From Nitrospirota bacterium (lineage in GTDB: Bacteria > Nitrospirota > Thermodesulfovibrionia > Thermodesulfovibrionales > UBA1546), in the NCBI GenBank assembly GCA_016212165.1, contig JACRGY010000081.1, forward strand, positions 1 to 32,809: a DNA stretch of 32,809 nt, given 5' to 3'. Below, one piece after another: positions 15,374 through 23,688 of the stretch. Numbering within the stretch: the stretch's first letter is position 1; each line of letters starts with the position of its first letter. Under the pieces are notes generated by a model. The model worked only from the letters and a program-made list of their open reading frames with translations. It had not been told where the DNA came from and did not search any database. The position numbers were made by a program, and so were the translations under genes.

Positions 15374-16207
15374 ATGAGAATAGTAATGCCGCTATTTAAT
15401 TTCGATTATGAAGGCTCTAAAGAATTCGCCTTTGCTGGAGACAGATACACTTTGCAGAGATTTGTAGCTGATGACGAAATTCCGAAAATAGCTGGCCTAT
15501 CAGAACTTGACATAGCACATATGCACCAAGAATCTTGGGCTTTAGTCGCTAAGAATCCTGACTTGAATAAATATAAAGAAGAAATCAATTTTCTTCTACT
15601 TGCCTTCAAAATTTACAAGCTATCGGGCCTACGCATTGTTTATAGGCTTTGCAAGGATAACGATAATCTTTGTGCCAGAATAAATGAAACTATGTGCTCT
15701 ATTCTGCCTGAAAAAAGCTACAGTCCAATTACCTTTGATGATTTAAATATCATAGACAACGGATTCTCAAATCTATTAAAAATGGACTCGATTTCCAATC
15801 GCACGCATAATGCCTTATATTTTTTGTATCTTGGTTTTTTCAATTCTCATTTTTTTGCTGCTTTCATTTTTTTGATGAGCGCTCTTGAGGCACTTTTTTC
15901 AAAGGAAGAAAAAGGCGAGGCTACAAAAACTATTTGTTCGAGAGTGTCCAGCTTCTTAAACTCAAAACCAAAATGTACATATAAAGATGTCGACTTACTT
16001 TATGATATTCGCTCACGAATGTTACACGGCAATATCAAGGTCAGTGATTCTTATAATAATTTGGAAACCTTGCATCACCTTGAATACGTTGTCACAGAGT
16101 GTATGAAAAAGATATTGGACGAACAGATTTACCTGAAATATACCGAGACTAGTGAAAAAGAATCTTACTATAATACACTTGCAAAAACTGGGGATGCCAA
16201 AACATAG
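15374..16207 (+). CDS. Apea-like HEPN domain protein
   Basis: A 277-aa soluble protein from an AT-rich gene. Its C-terminal third matches the Apea-like HEPN pattern: a hydrophobic helix AAFIFLMSALEALFS, then KTICSRVSSFL, then LLYDIRSRMLHGNI with Arg213-x4-His218. The N-terminal 130 residues are unassigned. HEPN proteins of this type occur in defence loci, where they may act as RNases. It follows the other HEPN-motif gene by 130 bp. The two may act together or be paralogous effectors; this is inference. Confidence 0.65.
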   Translation: MRIVMPLFNFDYEGSKEFAFAGDRYTLQRFVADDEIPKIAGLSELDIAHMHQESWALVAKNPDLNKYKEEINFLLLAFKIYKLSGLRIVYRLCKDNDNLCARINETMCSILPEKSYSPITFDDLNIIDNGFSNLLKMDSISNRTHNALYFLYLGFFNSHFFAAFIFLMSALEALFSKEEKGEATKTICSRVSSFLNSKPKCTYKDVDLLYDIRSRMLHGNIKVSDSYNNLETLHHLEYVVTECMKKILDEQIYLKYTETSEKESYYNTLAKTGDAKT

Positions 16208-16267
16208 GGACATTCCTAGGATTATCCTATAGGAAAAGGATAAGGCGAACAAAGCAATGGAGGAGAA

Positions 16268-16801
16268 ATGAAAATAGTTGCTATGGTCATGTTAATCTTT
16301 TTGTCCGGCATACATGCATTTGCCGGCGATGGAGTTCCTGTATTTACGGATAACGACCTTGAGAAATACAAAAAATCATCAGACGGTGCCATAACGCACG
16401 AGAAGAAAGCGCCAACTATGGTTAATGTCAAAGATATACAATATGCAGAGCAGCAAAAAGAACCAAAAAATGAATTTAGCGATTCGGACAGAAAGGAAAT
16501 AGAAAGTCAGCTCAGGCAAATATGGACAGCAATGAGCGCTAAATTGGTTTCAGGAGATATCGAAGGCGCTCTCGATTACTTCGTAGACGGGGTCAAAGAC
16601 AGATATAGAAAAACATTTAAAGATATGAGCGAAAGTAAACTGAAGGCCGTTTTTTCAAATGTCAGCGATTTTAAGCTCGGTGTGCTTTATGACAGGAAGG
16701 CAGAGTGCGGGGCTATCCGCATTGAAGGCGGCAAGCGATATTCTTATCCTGTTTCATTTGTTAGACAGGATAATGGCGGATGGAAAATTTACGGATTTTA
16801 A
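16268..16801 (+). CDS. Exported protein with NTF2-like C-terminal domain
   Basis: A 177-aa protein with a signal peptide (about residues 1-19, cleaved near AFA). A charged linker is followed by a region at about 75-177 that resembles NTF2/SnoaL-like scaffolds: IWTAMSAKLVSGDIEGALDYF, then RYRKTFKDMSESKLKAVF, ending GGWKIYGF. No catalytic residues are evident. SD GGAGG is just upstream. The mature start GVPVFTDNDLEKYK lacks a lipobox. Function unknown. Confidence 0.7.
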   Translation: MKIVAMVMLIFLSGIHAFAGDGVPVFTDNDLEKYKKSSDGAITHEKKAPTMVNVKDIQYAEQQKEPKNEFSDSDRKEIESQLRQIWTAMSAKLVSGDIEGALDYFVDGVKDRYRKTFKDMSESKLKAVFSNVSDFKLGVLYDRKAECGAIRIEGGKRYSYPVSFVRQDNGGWKIYGF

Positions 16802-16845
16802 ATCCTTAATTTTAATTCCCCATAGATAATCTCAAGCTACGAAAA

Positions 16846-16935
16846 AACCCCATCCCCCTCTCCCCTATTTCCTAAATCCCCTACCCCGCGCAGGCAGATA
16901 TATAGTCCCGCAGTCCCATAGTTCCTCAGCCCTGA
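16846..16935. repeat. Degenerate C-rich 7-bp array followed by 8-bp array
   Basis: From about 16846, units of the type CCCCTAT repeat at 7-bp steps and decay after three to five copies. At 16904-16935, four units repeat at exact 8-bp steps (AGTCCCGC, AGTCCCAT, AGTTCCTC, AGCCCTGA). The array fills the gap between the NTF2-like gene and the orphan antitoxin. Confidence 0.55.
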
Positions 16936-17026
16936 GTTCATAATACACATTTAAAATCGCCCTGCCCTTTATTTTTTTTGACACCTTCAAACCTCTCGTG
17001 TTATCGTGTAATCACAGGAGGCTGAT

Positions 17027-17281
17027 ATGGTAAGAACGCAGATACAGTTGACAGAAAAACAGGCAAAATCCTTAAAAAGAATAGCAGCAAGCCGTCATTG
17101 TTCCGTAGCGGAACTTATCAGGCAGGCGGTAGATAATATGATAAAATCAGCACCATTGGTTGATATTGAGGAAAGGCGCAGGAGAGCCCTTGCAGCAGTG
17201 GGCCGTTTCAGTTCAGGATTGCAAGACATTTCCAGAAAACATGATAAGTATCTCGCAGAAGCATTTGAGGTTGTTGCCTAA
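17027..17281 (+). CDS. Ribbon-helix-helix (CopG/VapB-like) antitoxin, apparently orphan
   Basis: An 84-aa protein with an N-terminal RHH DNA-binding motif (RTQIQLTEKQAKSLKRIAAS, then SVAELIRQAVDNMI) and a C-terminal KHDKYLAEAFEV tail typical of VapB-type antitoxins that pair with PIN-domain toxins. No toxin follows; the convergent cysM ends 9 bp downstream. SD AGGAGG is 5 nt from the ATG. A weak promoter (TTGACA 16978-16983, TATCGT 17002-17007) lies upstream. Either the toxin was lost or this is a stand-alone regulator. Confidence 0.8.
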   Translation: MVRTQIQLTEKQAKSLKRIAASRHCSVAELIRQAVDNMIKSAPLVDIEERRRRALAAVGRFSSGLQDISRKHDKYLAEAFEVVA

Positions 17282-17289
17282 AAATCCCT

Positions 17290-18198
17290 TTACGGCGGGC
17301 ACTTTGCGCAGACAGAGGTGAATAAGGCAGTGCTTAGGTAGCGGTCTCCCCTGTCCGGCAGTATCACAACAATCGTTCCGCTCTTTATCTCTTTGGCCTG
17401 CTTAACCGCAGCCCACATAGCAGCGCCGCTGGACATGCCCACAAAAAGCCCTTCTTCCATGGCCATAAGCCTTGTTGTGTTGAAGGCGTCATCATCATTT
17501 ACATTCAGCTTTTCATCAAGGGCCGAGGGATTGAATATCTTGGGCACTATGGATTCTTTCATGTTCTTAAGCCCCTGTATCCTGTGGCCCAGGTAAGGCT
17601 CGATGCCGAGTATCTTTATATTGCTGTTATATTCCTTGAGCCTCCTGCCAGCGCCCATCAAGGTGCCTGTCGTGCCCATTCCCGCAATAAAGACACTGAC
17701 TTCGCCTTTTGTCTGCTCGTAAATCTCTCTGCCTGTTGTCTCATAATGAGCCTTTGTGTTTGCCTCGTTGTCAAACTGGTTCGGCATGAAATATCCGCCC
17801 TTGTCTTCATCGTATATCTTATGGCAAAGCCTTATTGCTCCGTCTGTTCCTTCATTTCCCGGGCTTAAGACAAGCTCTGCTCCAAACGCCTCAAGGACTT
17901 TTCTTCTTTCCATGCTCACGCACTCAGGCATAACGAGTTTAACTTTATAACCCTTTGCAGTGCCGACCATTGCAAGGCCGATCCCTGTATTGCCGGAAGT
18001 AGCCTCAAGTATGGTTGCGCCATTTTTGAGCCTGCCTGATTTTTCAGCTTCCTGAACCATATAATAAGCAATCCTGTCTTTTACGGAACCGCCGGGATTG
18101 TTTCCTTCGAGCTTGGCCAGTATTTTTACTTTGGGGTTCGGGTTAATCTTGTCGAGCCTTGCTAAAGGGGTATTGCCTATGCAGTCAAGAATGCTCAT
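17290..18198 (-). CDS. cysM: Cysteine synthase, CysM type
   Basis: PLP-dependent beta-replacement enzyme making cysteine from an activated serine and a sulfur donor. The 302-aa protein has the PLP lysine at Lys40 in GGSVKDR, the substrate loop TSGNTG near 70-75 and the phosphate-binding GTTGTLMG near 175-182. The length and the C-terminal LFTSVCAKCPP match CysM-like enzymes, some of which take sulfur from a ThiS-like thiocarboxylate carrier; such a carrier and a JAMM protease are encoded in the same array. The start overlaps the lysC stop by one base (TAATG), so translation is likely coupled. Confidence 0.93.
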   Translation of the reverse strand: MSILDCIGNTPLARLDKINPNPKVKILAKLEGNNPGGSVKDRIAYYMVQEAEKSGRLKNGATILEATSGNTGIGLAMVGTAKGYKVKLVMPECVSMERRKVLEAFGAELVLSPGNEGTDGAIRLCHKIYDEDKGGYFMPNQFDNEANTKAHYETTGREIYEQTKGEVSVFIAGMGTTGTLMGAGRRLKEYNSNIKILGIEPYLGHRIQGLKNMKESIVPKIFNPSALDEKLNVNDDDAFNTTRLMAMEEGLFVGMSSGAAMWAAVKQAKEIKSGTIVVILPDRGDRYLSTALFTSVCAKCPP

Positions 18199-19421
18199 TA
18201 TGCCCTTGCCTCCTCCAGCCCGAATACATCATGCAGGACCCTGACTGCAAGCTCCGTGTATTTTGAATCAATCACGCACGAGACTTTTATCTCTGATGTG
18301 CTTATCATCAATATGTTGACTCCGTGCTTTGAAAGTGTCTCGAACATCTTTGCCGCAACTCCTGAATGGGTCCTCATGCCTACGCCTACAATAGATATCT
18401 TTGCAATATCGTCTCTTAAGGCAACGCTTTTTGCGCCAAGCTCCTTTGCAATCTCCTCTGTAATCTTCAGCGCCTTTTTGCTGTCTGTCTTCGGCACTGT
18501 GAATGATATGTCCGCTGCCTTGCCGTCGCTGCTTACGTTCTGGACAATCATGTCAACAACAACATTTGCATTTGCAATTGCATTGAATATCTTTGCTGCA
18601 ATCCCCGGCTTATCAGGGACAGACAGAAGAGTAAGCTTCACCTGGTTTTTATCATAGGCAACTCCTGATACAACGACATTTTCCATGTCCTTATCCTCCT
18701 TGACAACAAGTGTTCCCGGATTATCATTAAAGCTTGACCTCACAACAGTCGGGACATTATATTTCATGGCAAATTCAACAGACCTTGTCTGCAATACCTT
18801 TGCGCCGAGGCTTGCAAGTTCAAGCATCTCTTCATAGGAAATTTTTTTAAGCTTCCTTGCCTCAGGAACAATATTAGGGTCAGTTGTATAAACGCCGTCA
18901 ACGTCAGTATAAATCTCGCAGAGGTCTGCATTAAGGGCTGCTGCAATCGCAACTGCTGAAAGGTCAGAGCCTCCCCTGCCGAGCGTTGTGACATCCTGAT
19001 TTTCTGTAATGCCCTGAAAACCCGCAACAACGATAATATATCCGTCATCAAGGGCCTTTTTTGCCCTGTCGCCTGTAATTTTTGCTATTCTTGCCTTTGT
19101 ATGGACATCATCCGTTATTATCCCCATCTGCCTTCCTGTAAGCGCCATGGCCTTGCACCCAAGGTCTTCGATAGCCATTGCCGTGAGAGCGCTGGTGACC
19201 CTTTCACCTGAAGAAAGGAGCATGTCCATCTCCCTTTCATTGGGGTTTAACGAAGCCTGATGCGCAAGGTTTATCAGCTTGTCTGTCTCGCCTGACATTG
19301 CAGAGACAACAACCACAACCTTATGCCCTTCTTTTGCAGTCCTTGCAACACGAGCCGCGACATTCTTTATCCTCTCAACATTGGCAACAGATGTGCCTCC
19401 GTATTTCTGGACTATGAGCAC
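18198..19421 (-). CDS. lysC: Aspartate kinase
   Basis: Commits aspartate to Lys, Thr and Met synthesis by ATP-dependent phosphorylation. The 407-aa monofunctional form has KYGGTSV at the N-terminus, the kinase signature in [19 protein letters not shown] near 147-165, and two ACT domains at about 265-400, implying feedback control by pathway end products. Its ATG overlaps the last base of the upstream gene's stop at 19421. It heads straight into cysM, placing aspartate entry and cysteine synthesis on one transcript. Confidence 0.97.
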   Translation of the reverse strand: MLIVQKYGGTSVANVERIKNVAARVARTAKEGHKVVVVVSAMSGETDKLINLAHQASLNPNEREMDMLLSSGERVTSALTAMAIEDLGCKAMALTGRQMGIITDDVHTKARIAKITGDRAKKALDDGYIIVVAGFQGITENQDVTTLGRGGSDLSAVAIAAALNADLCEIYTDVDGVYTTDPNIVPEARKLKKISYEEMLELASLGAKVLQTRSVEFAMKYNVPTVVRSSFNDNPGTLVVKEDKDMENVVVSGVAYDKNQVKLTLLSVPDKPGIAAKIFNAIANANVVVDMIVQNVSSDGKAADISFTVPKTDSKKALKITEEIAKELGAKSVALRDDIAKISIVGVGMRTHSGVAAKMFETLSKHGVNILMISTSEIKVSCVIDSKYTELAVRVLHDVFGLEEARA

Positions 19422-20638
19422 TACTTCTGAACCCCCTTGATAAAATAATCCATGAGTTTATACCCTTCTTCAATCACAACTATATTTTTTCTCTTTGTAA
19501 TGGATTCGTCATAGCTAATGCCTTCATACTTCTTTTTGTATCTGCTGTCAAAAATAACAAAAGGCACAGGCTCACCTGTATGGGTCCTTAGCTCTATCGG
19601 TGTTGCATGGTCAGGCATAAGCAAAATCCTGTATTCTTTAAATTTCTCTACCCCCTTCATGACAGTGCCGACAACCAGCGCATCAAAATCCTCTATTGCC
19701 TTAATCTTATCCTTGTAATTTCCGGAGTGCCCTGCTTCATCAGGCGCCTCTACATGTATATAAACAAAATCAACTTTTTCAAGCGCTTTCAATGCTGCCT
19801 CTGCCTTACCAACATAATTGGTGTCAAGCCAGCCTGTAATGCCGGGAACCTGAAGTATTTCAAATCCCGCATAAATGCCAAGCCCTTTTGTAAGGTCAAC
19901 TGCTGAAACCAGAGCGCCGTCAATGGAATATCTTTCCCTGAATTTTGACAAGCTTGGTTTCTTGCCCTGTCCCCAGAGCCAGATGCTGTTTGCAGAGTTC
20001 TTGCCTTTGCCTATCCGCTCCCTGTTTACCGCATGGCTTTCAAGAACATCAACAGAATTTATCATCAGCTCCCTGATGGTTTCTTCTCCCGCGCCGACAG
20101 GCAGGTAATCAGCTATATCTTTTCCCAATATGTCATGAGGCGGAGCGCATTCTATTTCTGACTCGCCGCCCGACCATACCATCAGATGCCTGTAACTCAC
20201 TCCTCTGTAAAATTTTATCTTTTCAGTGCTGAGGTCCCTGTCTATATCTTTTATGAGCAGGCCGGCCTCTTCTGTTGAAATATGGCCTCCGCTGTAGTCA
20301 TACATAACTGCCTGTGTCTTGTCCTTATTGAATTTAAGAGTAACAAGGTTGCACCTGAAAGCAACATCATTATCCTTAAGGGCAATCCCTATACTTGCTG
20401 CCTCAAGCGGCGCCCTGCCGGTATAAAACTTCCGCGGGTCGTATCCAAGTATGCTCAGGTTGGCAACGTCAGAGCCTGGATGAAGGCCTTCAGGCACTGT
20501 CCGGACCCTGCCGATAATTCCCTCGCCGGCAAGCTTGTCCATATTAGGCGTGAATGCTGCCTGTAAAGGGGTCTTTCCCCCCAGTTCTTTTATTGGCCTG
20601 TCAGCCATTCCGTCGCCTATCAGCACAACATATTTCAT
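19421..20638 (-). CDS. ApgM-family phosphomutase-like protein, putative homoserine kinase
   Basis: A 405-aa alkaline-phosphatase-superfamily protein of the archaeal-type cofactor-independent phosphoglycerate mutase group. Metal-site motifs are visible: GDGMADRP at the N-terminus, a Ser in [13 protein letters not shown] near 57-69, EAPDEAGH near 300 and PDHATP near 350. One branch is proposed as a homoserine kinase in bacteria that have threonine synthase but no ThrB. The position between threonine synthase and lysC, with no thrB here, supports that role. Phosphoglycerate mutase remains the alternative. Confidence 0.82.
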   Translation of the reverse strand: MKYVVLIGDGMADRPIKELGGKTPLQAAFTPNMDKLAGEGIIGRVRTVPEGLHPGSDVANLSILGYDPRKFYTGRAPLEAASIGIALKDNDVAFRCNLVTLKFNKDKTQAVMYDYSGGHISTEEAGLLIKDIDRDLSTEKIKFYRGVSYRHLMVWSGGESEIECAPPHDILGKDIADYLPVGAGEETIRELMINSVDVLESHAVNRERIGKGKNSANSIWLWGQGKKPSLSKFRERYSIDGALVSAVDLTKGLGIYAGFEILQVPGITGWLDTNYVGKAEAALKALEKVDFVYIHVEAPDEAGHSGNYKDKIKAIEDFDALVVGTVMKGVEKFKEYRILLMPDHATPIELRTHTGEPVPFVIFDSRYKKKYEGISYDESITKRKNIVVIEEGYKLMDYFIKGVQK

Positions 20639-20652
20639 TGTATTTCCCTGAA

Positions 20653-20680
20653 AGCTGACAGCTGATAGCTGACAGCTTTT
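20653..20680. repeat. Heptamer array (AGCTGAC type)
   Basis: Exact 7-bp steps: AGCTGAC, AGCTGAT, AGCTGAC, AGCTTTT. It fills most of the 40-bp gap between threonine synthase 1 and the ApgM-like gene and runs into the threonine synthase stop codon (20679-20681). The array is nearly self-complementary. Confidence 0.7.
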
Positions 20681-21746
20681 ATATTATCCCTTTCAATGCC
20701 TTCTCTACTTCGCCTGTATCCGCTTTAACCTTTATTGGTTCTTTTGAAGCCCTGAACACTGTATCAGGGTCCTTAAGCCCGTGGCCTGTCAAGGTGCAAA
20801 CTACAGTGTCTCCTGCATTGAAATAACCCTCTTTATTTAACTTTATCACACCTGCCAGAGATGCGGCAGACGCAGGTTCGCAGAATATCCCTTCTGTTGA
20901 TGCAATAAGGCTGTAGGCCTTCAGTATCTCCTCGTCTGTTACAGCCTCTATCCTTCCGCCTGATTCATCCCTTGCAGCTAATGCGCCTTTCCAGCTTGCA
21001 GGGTTGCCGATTCTTATTGCAGTGGCTATTGTCTCAGGCCTTTCTACCCTATGGCCCAGAACAATCGGCGCAGCGCCTGCTGCCTGAAACCCGAGCATAA
21101 CAGGCAGAGATGCAGACCTGCCTTTTTTGTTATATTCCCTGTAGCCCTTCCAGTAAGCAGTAACATTACCTGCATTGCCAACTGGCAGCGCATGATATTT
21201 CGGTGTAAAGCCAAGCTGGTCACATACCTCAAAGGCAGCTGATTTCTGGCCTTCCAGCCTGAAAGGATTAATTGAGTTAACAAGTGTTATCGGATGTTTT
21301 TCAACAAGTATCTTGACTATATTAAGCGCTTCGTCAAAATTGCCCTCTACCTGAAGCACATATGCTCCGTGCACCAGTGCCTGGGCCAGTTTGCCAAGGG
21401 CAATCTTGCCCTGCGGAATAAGAACTATTGCCTTTATATTGGCCCTTGCTGCATAAGCTGCGGCAGAGGCAGATGTATTTCCGGTTGATGCGCATATCAC
21501 TGCCTTTGACCCGGCTTCAACAGCCTTTGATAAGGCAAGCGTCATGCCCCTGTCTTTGAATGAGCCTGTCGGGTTGGCGCCCTCGAACTTGAAATAAATC
21601 TCAAGGTCAAGGCCATGTTTTTTCAGGTTCACTGCCTTTATAAGCGGAGTATTACCCTCATTCAGTGTTACAACCGGAGTTTCATTTCCAACAGGAAGGA
21701 ACTCCCTGTATTCCTCTATTATTCCCTTCCAGAGTGCACACTGCAC
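20679..21746 (-). CDS. thrC: Threonine synthase 1
   Basis: PLP enzyme converting O-phosphohomoserine to threonine. The 355-aa protein has no N-terminal zinc ribbon. The PLP lysine is Lys64 in GSFKDRG; STGNTSASAAAYAA and PVGNAGNVTAYWKG are the substrate and phosphate loops. The start is a GTG at 21746 with no visible SD, embedded in a heptamer array that also contains the stop of the NIL gene. The first three residues are repeat-derived, so the exact start is uncertain. A second threonine synthase lies three genes upstream. Confidence 0.94.
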   Translation of the reverse strand: MQCALWKGIIEEYREFLPVGNETPVVTLNEGNTPLIKAVNLKKHGLDLEIYFKFEGANPTGSFKDRGMTLALSKAVEAGSKAVICASTGNTSASAAAYAARANIKAIVLIPQGKIALGKLAQALVHGAYVLQVEGNFDEALNIVKILVEKHPITLVNSINPFRLEGQKSAAFEVCDQLGFTPKYHALPVGNAGNVTAYWKGYREYNKKGRSASLPVMLGFQAAGAAPIVLGHRVERPETIATAIRIGNPASWKGALAARDESGGRIEAVTDEEILKAYSLIASTEGIFCEPASAASLAGVIKLNKEGYFNAGDTVVCTLTGHGLKDPDTVFRASKEPIKVKADTGEVEKALKGII

Positions 21747-21768
21747 TTTGCATTTTGCATTTTGTATT
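21734..21768. repeat. Heptamer array (TTGCATT type)
   Basis: Five exact 7-bp steps: GTGCACA, CTGCACT, TTGCATT, TTGCATT, TTGTATT. It overlaps both the stop codon of the NIL gene and the GTG start of threonine synthase 1 on the minus strand. Confidence 0.7.
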
Positions 21769-22003
21769 ACTCTATGATGTCTCCTTCCACAAGTTCCACA
21801 TCTACACCCTGCTCTCTCAGGAATTTTATGCCTTTTTCAAGATTTTCTTCTGTCCCCTCAAGCTCAAGAACCATTTCTCCGACTGTCTCTGTAACCCTGG
21901 CCCGCCTGATATTAGGCATCACATTGTGTTCCCTGGCCATTGTAAATATAACAGGCTCTTTGATAAGACGCTGCGGAAAAGTTAATTTTATGCGCTTCTT
22001 CAT
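21767..22003 (-). CDS. Stand-alone NIL domain protein
   Basis: A 78-aa protein made only of a NIL domain (KRIKLTFPQRLIKEPVIFTM, then NIRRARVTETVGEMVLELEG, then FLREQGVDVE). NIL is an ACT-like fold found at the C-terminus of the methionine importer ATPase MetN, where it binds methionine, and in some ferredoxin proteins linked to homocysteine formation. No Fe-S or transporter part is present. Lying between a sulfur carrier and threonine synthase, it may be a regulatory or partner subunit for Met/Thr metabolism. SD AGGAGG is clear. Confidence 0.85.
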   Translation of the reverse strand: MKKRIKLTFPQRLIKEPVIFTMAREHNVMPNIRRARVTETVGEMVLELEGTEENLEKGIKFLREQGVDVELVEGDIIE

Positions 22004-22019
22004 AAGTCCTCCTTTTTGA

Positions 22020-22083
22020 AGGGATTGGAAATTGGGGATTGGGATTTGCCTTTACTAACCCCTAATCCCTAAGCCCTATCCCC
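22020..22083. repeat. Inverted heptamer arrays (GGGGATT / TAATCCC types)
   Basis: Left arm: four 7-bp units at 22020-22047 (AGGGATT, GGAAATT, GGGGATT, GGGATTT). Right arm: four units at 22056-22083 (TAACCCC, TAATCCC, TAAGCCC, TATCCCC). The arms are imperfectly complementary around an 8-nt spacer. The right arm contains the stop codon and last two codons of the sulfur-carrier gene. Confidence 0.75.
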
Positions 22084-22366
22084 TGTTTGTGCATCCTCCT
22101 GCAATAGCAGGGACTATGGAAACTTCATCTCCGTCCTTAACTGTTGTGTCCTCTGCCTTCAGAAACCTTATGTCCTCTTCATTAACATAGATATTAACGA
22201 ATCTCCTTATCTTGCCCCCGTCTGATATCCTCTCGGCTATGCCGGGAAATCTCCTGTCAAGGTCGGCAACAAGATTCATTATTGTGCCTGACACGCCATC
22301 CACCTCTTCCTTGCCCTGCGTTAACCTCTGAAGCGGTGTCGGAATTCTGACTTTTACTGCCATCAT
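22076..22366 (-). CDS. ThiS/MoaD-family sulfur carrier, CysO-like, with C-terminal tail
   Basis: A 96-aa beta-grasp protein. RRFVNIYVNEEDIRFL and VSIVPAIAGG match CysO-like carriers, which deliver sulfide as a C-terminal Gly-Gly thiocarboxylate. Here five residues (CTNRG) follow Gly90-Gly91, so cleavage would be needed before activation; the JAMM protease encoded upstream is a candidate. Two ATGs are possible: 22366 overlaps the previous stop as ATGA, while 22363 is better spaced from AGGAGG. The last two codons and stop lie in a heptamer array. No E1-like activating enzyme is seen in the window. Confidence 0.88.
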   Translation of the reverse strand: MMAVKVRIPTPLQRLTQGKEEVDGVSGTIMNLVADLDRRFPGIAERISDGGKIRRFVNIYVNEEDIRFLKAEDTTVKDGDEVSIVPAIAGGCTNRG

Positions 22367-23601
22367 TTACCTCCTATTTTTTTCAGCACTTCTTCAAAAG
22401 ATGCCAGATTTGGTTTTATAAAATGCGGCGACGCTGTATGCCCGCTCAAGGCCTCCTGCGTCTTAAGCCCGTTTCCTGTTATACACATCACAGTAGTCTC
22501 ATCCCTGTTAATCCTGCCGGACTCAATAAGTTTTTTTGTGCATGCAAGCGTAACGCCTCCAGCAGTCTCTGCAAATATGCCCTCTGTCCTGGCAAGCATT
22601 TTTATTCCCTCGATAATCTCTTCGTCAGAGACATCCTCGGCATATCCGCCTGTTTCCTTCACAACCTGAATCGCATAAAACCCGTCTGCCGGATTGCCGA
22701 TTGCAAGAGACTTGGCAACGGTATTCGGCTTTACAGGCCTTATCACATCAGTGCCTGTCTTTATTGCAGCTGCTATCGGAGAACATCCCGTAGCCTGGGC
22801 AGCAAAGACCTTTGTATTTAATTCCTTTATTATGCCTATGGTTTTAAATTCCTTAAACGACTTCCACACCTTTGTCAGCAATGAGCCGCTTGCACAGGGC
22901 ACGACCACATTGTCAGGGGCCTTCCACCCTAACTGCTCGATAATCTCAAAGCCCTGCGTCTTTGAGCCTTCTGCATAGAACGGCCTTATGTTTATGTTCA
23001 CAAACGCCCATTTATATTTATTGGCTATCTCGCTGCAAAGCCTGTTTACCTCATCATAATTGCCGTCAACAGCAACCAGGTTAGGTTCATAAACCAGTGA
23101 CGCGACTATCTTGCTGGCCTCAAGCGTTGCAGGTATAAAGACAAATCTCTTGAAGCCTGCCTTTGCTCCGTGAGCAGAAACAGAATGGGCAAGGTTTCCG
23201 GTAGAGGCGCATGCAACTGTATCAAACCCGAATTCCTTTGCCTTTGTAAGAGCAACTGCAACAACCCTGTCCTTGAATGAGAGGGTCGGATGGGCAACGG
23301 TATCGTCCTTTATGTATAATTCTTTTACCCCGAGTTCCCTGGCAAGGTTGTCTGCCTTTATCAACGGCGTAAAACCTGATTCAAGGCCTACCTGCGGTTC
23401 TCCGTCAATAGGCAGAAGTTCTTTATAGCGCCAGAGGTTCTCTTCCCTTGCCTTGATACTCTTTCTTGTCAGCACTTTCTTTATTTTCTTATAATCATAA
23501 ACAACTTCCAAAGGCCCGAAGCAGAATTCACAGACATATATTGGATCAACAGGATATTCCCTGCCGCATTCTCTGCACTTAAGACCGTTTACATACCCCA
23601 T
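22363..23601 (-). CDS. Threonine synthase 2 with N-terminal zinc ribbon
   Basis: A 412-aa PLP fold-type II enzyme, annotated as threonine synthase. The N-terminus carries CRECG...CEFC, a zinc ribbon absent from threonine synthase 1. The PLP lysine lies in LSFKDR near 110; STGNLAHSVSAH and PCASGSLLTKVW are ligand loops. The preferred start is ATG 23601, because AGGAGG (23612-23607) ends 5 nt before it and overlaps the GTG at 23607. Its stop overlaps the sulfur-carrier start by 4 bp, so the two are tightly coupled. The duplication suggests a different reaction, possibly sulfur insertion into O-phosphohomoserine. Confidence 0.9.
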   Translation of the reverse strand: MGYVNGLKCRECGREYPVDPIYVCEFCFGPLEVVYDYKKIKKVLTRKSIKAREENLWRYKELLPIDGEPQVGLESGFTPLIKADNLARELGVKELYIKDDTVAHPTLSFKDRVVAVALTKAKEFGFDTVACASTGNLAHSVSAHGAKAGFKRFVFIPATLEASKIVASLVYEPNLVAVDGNYDEVNRLCSEIANKYKWAFVNINIRPFYAEGSKTQGFEIIEQLGWKAPDNVVVPCASGSLLTKVWKSFKEFKTIGIIKELNTKVFAAQATGCSPIAAAIKTGTDVIRPVKPNTVAKSLAIGNPADGFYAIQVVKETGGYAEDVSDEEIIEGIKMLARTEGIFAETAGGVTLACTKKLIESGRINRDETTVMCITGNGLKTQEALSGHTASPHFIKPNLASFEEVLKKIGGK

Positions 23602-23688
23602 AAACACCTCCTTCTTGCAATTGAAAAATGAGTAATATTTTACTCTAAACTGGATGAAAATTAAAACAGGAATTTTCTCAGGCCGGCT

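Noticed and set aside
16205-16218. TAGGGACATTCCTA near-palindrome as a second REP-like end
   Set aside because: Only the four outer bases pair, it overlaps the stop codon of the HEPN gene, and there is no second copy.
20653-20680. Intrinsic terminator between thrC and the ApgM-like gene
   Set aside because: On the transcribed (minus) strand no T-run follows the self-complementary array, and the genes around it appear co-transcribed.
22020-22083. CRISPR-like repeats
   Set aside because: The units are only 7 bp, lack spacers and are degenerate; no cas genes are present.
23608-23688. Riboswitch or promoter between the JAMM gene and threonine synthase 2
   Set aside because: A possible TAAAAT -10 is visible, but no matching -35 and no structured element.
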